DNA of 64,000 bases from Sipunculus nudus (Eukaryota > Annelida > Sipuncula > Golfingiida > Sipunculidae): positions 25,529,058 to 25,593,057 of the forward strand of contig CM049310.1 of the NCBI GenBank assembly GCA_026874595.1, read 5' to 3'. Of the stretch, positions 55,395 through 64,000 are shown one piece after another. How positions within the stretch are numbered: position 1 is the stretch's first letter; the number at the start of each line of letters is the position of its first letter. A program made the translations under genes and the position numbers. The notes below the pieces were generated by a model. It worked only from the letters and a program-made list of their open reading frames with translations, was not told the origin of the DNA and ran no database searches.

Positions 55395-58300
55395 TTTATG
55401 ATCCTTACTGTGAATGCTGAGGGCTAATTTTCGTACTTAATCTTATTAACAGTGATACTGTGAACCCAAGCCACATGTAAAGCTGGTGGTCACAGCATGA
55501 TAGTGGCAAACCATTCTGTATCTACATATGGTCTCCTGCAGTGTGTTTTGTCAGCCTGATACTTGTGCACTTAGCTCAGCAAGTAGGCCTTTAATTATAA
55601 TGATGTTCAGCTTAAATTTATCTTGTCATTAGCTGTAACAGAATTCTAAAATGAAGATTGTTCACAATTAAGATGATGGAGATATTTTTTTCAAAAAGAG
55701 AAAAAAAAAAATCATCTAAGTATCTAGAGTGAATAAGATAAAGTACTGAACAATACTGGTGTCCCAACAGCAACTGTATCATCCCGCTGTTCATTTCTAC
55801 ATTAAACTTGCTTTCAAATGCTGCTGTCATGTGTATTATACTGTGAATTACAGGTTTTACCAGCATGTTTCTGTTTGACAGTGTTTGTCATCAAAAGGTA
55901 TTTAGACATGATCAGGCATCATTATCAAGCCTCCCAACTCATATCACTTTAAAATAACAAAATATACAGGCAAAAGACTGATTGGTTTTATAAGTGCTAA
56001 TCAGAACATAACAGTTAATAGTAGTGGTAAATGATACAGTTAGATAATTTATTATTTATGAAAAGAATGGTTAGATGGGAGGCATAAGGAGATTAATTGT
56101 ATATCTCAGCCAGCACTAATAAATTATTATTTATAAATTTGATAACTTAAATATTTAAAAATATTAAAATTTCCTGACACTGTCCAAGAAGCCAGTTAAT
56201 AATATTTCTTAAAGGTTATATGAGACTTAACATACTTGTTATCAAATGGTAAACCCACCAAGGTACATGGAATCAGGTTTGGTTGGGCTATAGATAATGA
56301 TTCAGCCTCTTTACCCCCTTCCCTGTCCCATGATGTACAGCCCTGATATCTCTGACCACATCTCAGCCATGCTGGTTGCATTGTGGGGTGCATTACCTAT
56401 TACCATGGTAGCTAAACACTGGCTGATTCCATGCTTATCCTCCCAAGTGATAAATCAGGGTGACAGGGGTATCATTTAGCCTGTGACAAGGTGCACAAAG
56501 GTTAGCCTGCCAGAGTGGGGCAAGCTGATGGATTCTTTCCAACTCCACCAGGCAGCAAATACAAATGTGCCCCTAGGCCTGAGCTGGCCATGGCTCAGCT
56601 AACAGTATTCTCAACTAACATGTCATCTTGGCTTATTAATGAACACAGATAATGAGCTCTGCATATTCTCATTAATTGCTATATACAATAATGTTGTCAT
56701 AAATCCCAGAGTTAATTTAGCAAATCAAGAGGAGGTTTAATGGAATACATGTGGAAGAATTCTCCCTCTAAGATCAATGAAAAGACAATAGTTATGATTC
56801 ATTTTCAACTCACTAAAGATGATCTTGTTTGTGAAACATATTGATATAAAATCACAGCAGGCTTCATGATCAATAATCTCTCCTTAATAACAGTGATAGC
56901 CTTAAACACAATCTGGCTCATCTTTGTAAAGGTTAAATGTCATATGGTTTTAATAAATAGAAGTTAATAACAGGAAATACTCACAACTGTAAAATACAGC
57001 TTCTGTTAATCAATATCAGGCCATGCAAGATTTTTCCTCAATGAAGAGTGCAAATAACTAAACCTGATTCTTCAATACTATAATGATCAATATAAATATA
57101 TTAAGTAAAATAATTAATAACAATAAGAATGTGTCTAAGGAGTAGTTCCTAATTTAGTTAAATATCAGTTACTGAAAGCAGGACTGGGTTTCAAATATTT
57201 CATGAAAGTAAAATTCCCTAAACTTTCCATAATGACATTTCAAATTATCAGGATAATTATTCAAGACCTATTTCTAGCCTGACACATCCTAGCTCTGTCT
57301 TGTTGAAGTGAACAGTAATGTGTTGTATACATGTACACTAGTACATGTACTGTAACAAAGGTATGTTATGGACTGCCTTCTCCCAAATTAACTTTCCTGT
57401 TATCACCTCAGACAATATCATGTGTGAACTGTAAGTTTGGTCTAGTTCCAAAAGACTGAATGTCAATCATTTCTTTACATGACACAGAATCAATCTAAAC
57501 AGACACTTTTCCTGCACTAAACACCCATCACAGCGTGTCATCCAGCTTGAACACAAGACAAAATATAACAGACTGACAACTTACTACTACTCCAGGCCAT
57601 GAAATCTTTAAAATTCCCTGACTTCCCTTGACGGGAGACATGTTTTCCTTAAATATCCCAGTCTCTTGCTAACTGGTATGAGAAGACTCACCTGTTTCCC
57701 TAAATTCAAGGGTGGTTAGGATTGGGAACCCTGCTGGAGTAATAAATCTTTATACAAGGTGACAAAAAGAGGTAAGTGAGGTGACACTGATAATGGTCAC
57801 GGTCAGGGTACTAAGAATATACAGAGGAATATAATCAGGTATCCTGCATTACATGAATGTAAGCATGGATCCTTCTATGAGATATGATTATGGAGCTTTT
57901 TAAAAGAATTAAATAAAGATTATCTTCCAGGCCTCTACTGACATTCCGCAGTTCTGACCAGCTTTCTCAATCTAAATTAACCATATTTTGCTTTAATTAA
58001 AATAGCTTATTTTTTTTTAATTTTTAATTAGTCAAATAATTACATAAATCCACTGAGTGAGAGACACTGCCAAACAGAGCCATGTTAGCTTTTGGGTCAA
58101 TGATTAAAACATTACTCTCCTACAATGAAGGATGTTATTTACAACTTGAAAAACACTAACAACATGAAATAGTATGTCAACAGCATTGTTTAAAGGTGTC
58201 TTTGATAACTATGAAAAGGGTAGTATCAAATAAGTTAAAAAACTGTGCCTTCAAAATCAGCCTAAAAAATAAATATCTAATTGAAGAAAAAATTCATAAA

Positions 58301-59287
58301 ACATTTCTACAGCTATTTTTATAGGCCTGGATCTGGACACCATCATACAGACAAAAATGCAAGCACTCCAGTTATTTACAACTGTATAAATATTTATTAT
58401 AAAATGCACATTATATTGATTACTTAAATTCAGTGACACGTTTGGTTAAAGTCTTTAAATTATCATATGTACTAATTTATTTGTAAGTAATTCTTCTCCC
58501 AGTGAGTACACAATATTAAAGTTAAATCCTGAAACTGTACATGCTAGTGGCTGTGGATCTGTACAGTTCTGAAACTCTGTATACAGTACAAATATATTTA
58601 ATAACTGAATGGATTATTGCACTGGTTATTTCTTTTTCATCTTTCAAGAAAAGTGCTCAGACCATTAATGAATTTTTAAAACATATGAAGTTTTTAACAA
58701 ACCAATGTGTATATGGTATAACAACTAACTGGAGACAACATAATTATGAGTTCATTAGGTATCAGAAATTATAATAATTTTGAAACATTTTTTTGTTTTA
58801 GTGTTTGTACAGAATATTTTATTAAATTGTGTAGACTTCATTACAATTATTTTGAAAATAGGACATGGTCATATCAATGTCACAATGACAGAAAACATTG
58901 ACTTTATAAAAAATAAGAGAAATCCAGGTAGACTCAATAAAGTTGGTACGAAGCTGAGCACCTGGCCGTGTCTATCAGCACTGCAGTATTTTGTACAATG
59001 CTGACAAAGTACTGTTAAGCCAGACTCACTTCAGGGCTATACATGGAGCTATGCTAGTATATGTGGATTATTAAGGTCCTGAAACATATACAATCCAATG
59101 TTATCTGATTAGGTTAGGCAATACCTTTATCAGTTCCTAGAACTGTTAGTGTTATCAGCTGAACCTGAACTGTCCAACTGACACTATGACAGGCTTAGCT
59201 CTCTAACAGTCCAATGCTGTTGCTGAAACGGAGGTACTTGCACGACGTAAAGTTTACACATGGATGTTTATGTAAAGATTTACTTAC

Positions 59288-59432
59288 CTAATTTTGCCCT
59301 GGCTGCATCCAGTCTAGAAATCTCCCCTTCTAAGTGCATGAATATGAAAAACATAGAACAAGCGCTCATAAGAGCGACTATCGCCAAGTGTTTCCCTTGC
59401 ATTGGAACTCCGCGGAACACTCTGACTCTCAT
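59288..59432 (-). CDS. HS2ST1: HS2ST1-like heparan sulfate 2-O-sulfotransferase, exon 1 (coding part)
   Basis: This exon encodes 48 residues plus the first base of codon 49 and ends at the strong donor G|GTAAGTAAAT. The start is the first ATG after an in-frame stop about 80 bp upstream and has A at -3. Residues 1-15 are basic (MRVRVFRGVPMQGKH), residues 16-33 form a hydrophobic signal anchor (LAIVALMSACSMFFIFM), and LEGEISRLDAARAKL then begins a coiled coil. This is the type II Golgi membrane layout of HS2ST. The stretch LExxIxxLxxxRxKLE matches the vertebrate HS2ST1 neck closely. HS2ST transfers sulfate from PAPS to C2 of iduronic or glucuronic acid in heparan sulfate, affecting FGF and Wnt signalling. 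The phase-1 end matches exon 2 at 7.4 kb. Only the first 76 residues of the protein fall in this window. An upstream non-coding exon cannot be excluded. Confidence 0.8.
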
Positions 59433-59745
59433 AATATAAAACCCCGGTCTGCACGCCCTTGTCTCAGTCGCTGATATAGCCAGGTAAACCTCCAAGTTAT
59501 TACGTAATTAGTGATGTGTGTAAAGTGAGGCTGACAGTTGTCTTCCCGGGTGACATCCCTACAGCCTGACAGGCCAGTAGCGCCTCTGTAATACAACCAT
59601 TCGTCTCTCTACTGTTTCTTTCTGATGCACTGGTCCCTTATGTGGAGCTGGCTTCCTATCACAACACACTGAGTAAACATAAACATTGAAATATAATCTT
59701 TTACCAATTTATGTTACATATAATTTAAAATATATATCTTTAAAC
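59433..59745. promoter_or_regulatory. Candidate bidirectional promoter between HS2ST1 and the small plus-strand gene
   Basis: This lies between the divergent start codons. It is GC- and CpG-richer than its surroundings in the part next to HS2ST1 (59.44-59.64 kb) and has no obvious TATA box at a useful distance. At 59499-59508 it has the palindrome ATTACGTAAT, an exact match to the PAR-bZIP/NFIL3 D-box consensus. Both 5' untranslated regions probably lie here. The assignment is inferred from position. Confidence 0.45.
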
Positions 59746-59835
59746 ATGATTTCAACATATCATATTGCAAGTATAGAATTCAGGTCTGATCATGTACCGT
59801 TATCACATTCGAAACTGCAGAAAGAAACGACGTAT

Positions 59836-59905
59836 ATGGTGAAGGTCAAGGACGAATACAAATTTGGTGGCGGTAGACGTCGTGAGCTCCTGGACAAATG
59901 GCCGG
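59836..59905 (+). CDS. Unrecognised small protein, probable exon 1
   Basis: From the ATG at 59836 the frame runs 23 codons plus one base to the donor G|GTAACT. It encodes a charged peptide, MVKVKDEYKFGGGRRRELLD, followed by KWP. The hanging G joins the CT that starts the exon at 63703 to make an alanine codon, so the two exons are in phase. The spliced product is 74 residues. An in-frame upstream ATG at 59746 would extend it by 30 residues, but that part is AT-rich and looks less like coding sequence, so the inner ATG (G at +4) is preferred. There is no signal peptide or membrane segment. I do not recognise the family. It is divergent from HS2ST1 and may share its promoter. Support is the splice signals, phase match and codon-like composition. 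Confidence 0.5.
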
Positions 59906-61064
59906 GTAACTTTGTATTTATCACGTTTTTATAAGGCAAATATGCACATCATTCCTAATCTACATGGTAGATTGGAGGTCATCATTTTATTTATTTACAA
60001 GTAGCATATGTCATCAGCATATAAGCATTTATCGGGTAGGCCTCTTACAGAACTGGTATTATCGCTCACAGCCTTGTGCTGTCAAAACTGCAGTTCAGGT
60101 GACAGCCGGATTAAACTTGACTAAATAAAGATAAAGGCCGCCCTTATTGACACACGGGGTGTGTCAATAAGGTCCAGCTTATTGACACACGGTTTAACTG
60201 CGCATGCGTCAAATCTGTCACACTCCCGCTAGATGGCAGGGCGTTCACCGTGTGTCACTAACACCCCCGTCGTGAAACCCGAAACCGTGTGTCAATAACG
60301 CGAGTTGTTGTTACTATAGCAGGTCTTAATTACCGGGCCGTGTAGGAAAAATGGTAGCTTTGGACTAATCAGATGTTACCATTGGGGGCCTTTGATCTCT
60401 GACACAAATGTTTAACATTTATAATAGTTTATTACTTTCATCGCCTAGGTATATTAATTAGTTTGAAAAACCTATTTTTACCAGGCGGGGTACTACTAAT
60501 TTCAGGGATGAAAATTACATCCCTGATGAAAATTATTTAACTCATTTCAAAATTTTAAATATATTCAACAATTTAAAAATAAAATATAATTTACAAACAT
60601 ATATCTCGTTTTATTCAATAATATTTTTCTAATGAGAAAATAATAAACAAGGATAATAGGAACAAATACGCTCTATTGAAATTAATAAAAATATAGTAAG
60701 TTAATCATTTTTTTTATTACTAAATATACAAACTTTATAAGCACATAGATACTTAATAATTAAATAATTGCTATTAACCTGGAGAAGTGGACACTTTATC
60801 ACTCTAATAATAATAGAGACGTGATTACTGAGAATTTTGTCACATTCTTCTTTATGAGATGTATACTTTTCCAGATTTTCACGATGTAAAGTGTACATGT
60901 TCAAAATCAGAGAAACAAACCAAAAATGAAATTGGCTAAGTTACTACGAGCCATGGAATGGTCATATCTTTATCAACAACTCATCATCGTGGCCTGATCG
61001 ATTATAGAATAACGCGTCGACTTACTTTAATAAACTTAACCCTATATTATAGCCAAAGATCAGA

Positions 61065-61163
61065 ATGGGGTTCGAAAAGGTCGCTCCTGTCCTGATCATA
61101 TTTTTAGTTACTTCATTATTAAGTAATCATTTGCCTCAAGGAATAGAAACACGGCGCCCTATA
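61065..61163 (+). other. Signal-peptide-like 33-codon frame ending at a splice-donor consensus
   Basis: An ATG frame, MGFEKVAPVLIIFLVTSLLS followed by 13 residues, has a hydrophobic core like a signal peptide and is followed at once by GTAAGT. Read through without splicing it ends after 49 codons. It lies inside the inverted-repeat element and, joined to the 63703 exon, would be out of frame. Chance, an exon of another transcript or a relic of element coding are all possible. Confidence 0.2.
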
Positions 61164-61619
61164 GTAAGTGGGCATGTGCATGCATGCAGGAAAAAAGCTG
61201 TTGATGGGTAAATATAGGAAACTACTCTTCACTCGCGGCTGTTTGGACTAAAAATTGATTACAAAATCTATAACACCCTAAAAAAAGTTTATATAGTAGT
61301 TATTCAGCTTATGTATGATAAAGTAATAATATTTTCACAAATTGGTTTGGGGTACTGTATGTGAGGTACAAGGCAATATAATCTGTCACGCTGTATACTA
61401 TATATGTATTAACGGCTTAGCAGAAAAAAATAAAAAGGCTGTAGTCGGTATAAGATCAATTTTTTATGGCCTAAAAGTTCTGATTTCCTAGCGCCGCAGT
61501 TGGTCCGCAGTTGGAACAAGTGTAAAAATTTACTTTTACGCCGTTAGAAAAAAGCACAACCCGTACACTCTGATGATGAGAGAAAACAAGAGAAACATTT
61601 AGTCACTCCAGACTTAGTA

Positions 61620-62301
61620 GTTTAGAAATGGAAACAAGTTTTAATTGATATATCAAAGGAGATTGTTTATATGGGATTCTCCAAGATTTATGACACAACA
61701 AATTTCGTACCATGCACTTAGGAATTTTCAGTTTTATGAACTACAACGTCAGGTAACGTTAAACCCATTTCTTCATAGACTGAATGTAGGCTAATAGATT
61801 CTCCAACTTGTACCTTTTGTAAATTAGTAAGAGAAACTTTATCACATATATTTTGGAATTGTTCTCTTGTCGATAACTTGTGATTAAAAGTACAAGAGGT
61901 TTTGAATAATTCGTCATTAAACTTCTCTGTTAAGTTTTCAGTATCTGAAGTTTTGTTAGGTTAAAGCGAACATAGATGGTTAAATATGCTAACACTGGTT
62001 GCTAAAAAGTATGTTTGTAATTGCAGATGTCTCAAAATGTTACCGAACTATCATGGATGTATAAGCTATGTTAAGCAGATTTATTCAACATATGATGTAA
62101 TCGCTAAGAAACTTTGAGCAGGTAAATTAACTCAACATTATTCAAAATGGGAAAACCTTACCGACCTGCTCTCCTCTACATAAATAATCTTCACGATTCA
62201 ATGTAAATTGTTTTTGAAATATTAATTTTTATATGTATGTTTGTATGTGTACTGTTACGTTATGCATGTACTACGTTTCTGTAATAAAAAAAGAAAGAAA
62301 A
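61620..62301 (+). pseudogene. L1/Tx1-like LINE, 3' end of ORF2, degraded
   Basis: Three frame segments on the plus strand together look like the C-terminal region of a non-LTR retrotransposon polyprotein. Near 61626 is a KWKQVLIDISKEI-type stretch; near 61699-61790 one reading LRNFQFYELQRQVTLNPFLH; and at 61809-61862 a cysteine-histidine motif of the form CX2CX8HX4C (CTFCK...HIFWNC), typical of LINE C-termini. A basic tail follows at about 62007-62118. In-frame stops and two frame changes disable it. The 3' end is an A-rich tail with AATAAA (about 62283-62301). No endonuclease or reverse-transcriptase core remains, so this is a 5'-truncated dead copy. Confidence 0.65.
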
Positions 62302-63702
62302 TCCAAACAATTCATCGTGCTATATAAAATATACACATTTAATATAAACAATATAAACATGTTAAGATACGGACACAAACATGGATACATATTTTTATTA
62401 TATACAAAATATACCGTACATAAATATTCAAGCAAGTTCCATATAAAATTAAATATTCCAATACAGTCTTCTTCAGTATCATCCTTCTCGACCTCTGAAC
62501 AGTGTTTCCTAATGCATGCCCTGCCATGCAGGGGCCCTGGATGAGGTGAATATGCAACTAGAGAATTTTTAAAGGCTTGTTTCATTTATTATCTTTGACG
62601 CATTATTTTCAAATTGTTATTATTCTATAATAAATGGAAATGGATATCTATATAAGAATAACTACCATATTTGATATTTTATGACCAAATGTGCTCAAAT
62701 TAGTCAAATATAGCTTGTACAATGCAATGCAACGTTTTCTTAGCGACTTTATCAATATCAACGTCATGCATAACGTTATGGTGGTAGATCAAAGTTTGAG
62801 CCGATAAATTCGACTTAGGATACACGATGACTCTCAAACAACACCACCTTAAATAAAATGCTTTTTTTTTTGTAAAATTATACATCTCCTTTATATTACA
62901 GAACATTACTTTTGTTTATAATTTGCGTTAAAGATGGAAAATAGGCCATTGAAAAAAAAAATTTAATTACACAATAACCCTGGAAAACCCCTGTTACAAT
63001 AAGGCAAAAGAAACGTCTTCGCAATGAAAAAAAAAAACACCACATTTCATGACGCCCAGTTTCCCTGGTAGCCTTTGAAGTTACCTGGCCCTTTGATCTA
63101 TGACACCAGTGATCAAAGAGATTAATTGGGTAACGGTGCGCCAGCTTAATTGCGGTACTACGCGTGACTGACCACTGGTGACACACGGTAACCGAGACTC
63201 CCAATTCTCAGTACCCGAGACCTCAAAACACGGTAACCGAGACCTCCAAATCGAGGTAACCGAGACTTTCGGACCGTGTGTCAATAAGCACTTCGAAAGA
63301 TAAAAGTAGATATAATCAGAATTAACCTCTGTATGTAGGTAATTATCATAAAAATTTGTTTATGTTTCTTAGACATATGCCATTTGTGATTTGATGTTTC
63401 CAATACAGTAAATTTATTATCCAGTCTAATCAGTTCAGAATGTTTGTTTTTCCTTTCATTATTTGCAAGCCTGGTTTAGGGTCACACTGCAGATCATTTT
63501 CCTTATGAAGCTTGCATTACTGAGTCAGGGCAGAACAACTGTAGAATTAGTACCTACATTAGTCTACATGGTAGAGCATGAACATTTCTCAGAGTGACTG
63601 TTATGTGTTATATTCTATTAGTCCAGAAATGAACACTAACAGGCCTAGCTACAGGCCTGTAACACAAACAATTCTATTTGTTCTTTCTTGTTTGCGTTAC
63701 AG

Positions 63703-63857
63703 CTCCTAAGGTGGAGAGTTTACCCTCTAAAGCTTGGTCAGATCTTACCAAAGCAGTTCAGACTATGATATTCGGCGTTCAGCGGGAGGACATGCAACAA
63801 CCTCTACATATTACACATAATACAGCTGTGTTGACTCAGTTGAGAAATAAATTGTAA
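63703..63857 (+). CDS. Unrecognised small protein, probable terminal exon
   Basis: The exon follows a strong acceptor with a long pyrimidine tract. Its first two bases complete a codon, and 50 further codons then run to TAA at 63855-63857. The peptide includes PKVESLPSKAWSDLTKAVQT and ends AVLTQLRNKL. It is soluble, with a helical, charged character. Joined to the exon ending at 59905 it gives 74 residues. The family is not recognised; I have no match by memory to a named protein, and the other exon could be different if an intermediate exon exists. A 63 bp tandem duplication begins within the last codons and supplies two ATTAAA poly(A) signals (63888 and 63951) downstream of the stop. Confidence 0.55.
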
Positions 63858-63972
63858 CTTAAATGTTCAGTATTATATTTGTTCTGTATTAAATTATTGG
63901 CACTTACTCATAAATTGTAACTTAAATGTTCAGTATTATATTTGTTCTGTATTAAATTATTGGCACTTACTC
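63847..63972 (+). repeat. Two identical 63 bp tandem copies spanning stop codon and poly(A) signal
   Basis: Copies at 63847-63909 and 63910-63972 are identical by eye. The first copy contains the final codons and stop of the small gene plus an ATTAAA signal at 63888-63893. The second repeats them in the 3' untranslated region, giving a second ATTAAA at 63951-63956. Confidence 0.9.
63888..63893 (+). terminator. Candidate poly(A) signal ATTAAA
   Basis: This common AATAAA variant lies about 30 bases after the stop codon of the small plus-strand gene. It is duplicated at 63951-63956 by the 63 bp repeat. Which copy is used is unknown. Confidence 0.4.
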
Positions 63973-64000
63973 TCAAGAAATCCAGACAATGATTACCTCA

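Larger units (their letters stand above)
60144..63287. mobile_element. CpG-rich element bounded by CTTATTGACACACGG inverted repeats
   Basis: CTTATTGACACACGG occurs at about 60144 and 60178 on the plus strand, and its inverse, CCGTGTGTCAATAAG, at 63273-63287. At the left end CTTATTGACACA and TGTGTCAATAAG also form a local hairpin. The outer 150-200 bp at each end are CpG-rich, unlike the AT-rich centre. The right end has three copies of GGTAACCGAGAC (about 63187, 63230 and 63254). The centre contains a LINE fragment, so the element is probably composite, or two end fragments either side of a LINE. No target-site duplication or transposase frame is evident. Confidence 0.55.
59906..63702 (+). 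other. Intron of the small plus-strand gene
   Basis: A 3.8 kb GT-AG intron inferred from the phase-matched exons at 59.9 and 63.7 kb. It is filled largely by a CpG-rich inverted-repeat element and a LINE remnant, listed separately. The acceptor has a long pyrimidine-rich tract (TTCTTTCTTGTTTGCGTTAC then AG). An additional exon inside is possible, but none is clear. Confidence 0.45.

Noticed and set aside
62271-62585. 104-codon minus-strand frame next to the LINE tail
   Set aside because: Starts within repeat-derived sequence and is dominated by AT-driven hydrophobic residues; no domain recognised.

Overview
The window is eukaryotic: intron-rich, AT-rich, with GT-AG splice sites, dense short interspersed repeats, microsatellites and no bacterial-style operons. 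The repeat types (tRNA-derived SINEs, short elements with hairpin ends, GACGG-tailed repeats, a degraded L1/Tx1-like LINE) and the protein fragments suggest an invertebrate animal, perhaps a lophotrochozoan such as a mollusc or brachiopod. That placement is inference; the sequence does not settle it. Most open frames here are chance: many begin at non-ATG codons and lie in repeats or AT-rich intron. LAYOUT: two genes are supported, head to head, in the right part of the window. On the minus strand is the 5' end of a heparan sulfate 2-O-sulfotransferase-like gene (HS2ST1). Exon 1 (59432-59288) encodes a short cytosolic tail, a signal anchor and the start of a coiled-coil neck. Exon 2 (7455-7373) continues the neck. 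The exons join in phase 1 across a first intron of about 51.8 kb, which fills most of the window. The catalytic exons must lie left of position 1. On the plus strand, starting about 0.3-0.4 kb from the HS2ST1 start codon, is a probable two-exon gene (59836-59905 joined to 63703-63857) for a 74-residue protein I do not recognise. Its 3.8 kb intron carries a CpG-rich inverted-repeat element and a LINE remnant. The roughly 310-400 bp between the two start codons is a candidate bidirectional promoter. REPEATS FROM LEFT TO RIGHT: a 105 bp MITE with a perfect target-site duplication (2896); a SINE (3325-3682, minus); a GTATC-hairpin element (8330-8883); two identical 241 bp direct repeats (14952-15545); a hairpin-ended GACGG-tailed element (15707-16252); a CpG-rich 1.3 kb inverted-repeat element (19181-20500); a 56/59 bp minisatellite (28088-29513); a second array (33345-34150); another GTATC-hairpin element (35826-36750); an expanded array of the GACGG-tailed family (38031-40245); a 124 bp AT microsatellite (42749-42872); a second SINE (46223-46640, plus); a diverged ~147 bp array (46695-47716); and a 32 bp array (52470-52810). 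Several repeat families carry textbook nuclear-receptor motifs: palindromic AGGTCA sites of oestrogen-response type and DR1/DR0 AGGTCA repeats. The rest is AT-rich intron in which I see no coding sequence.
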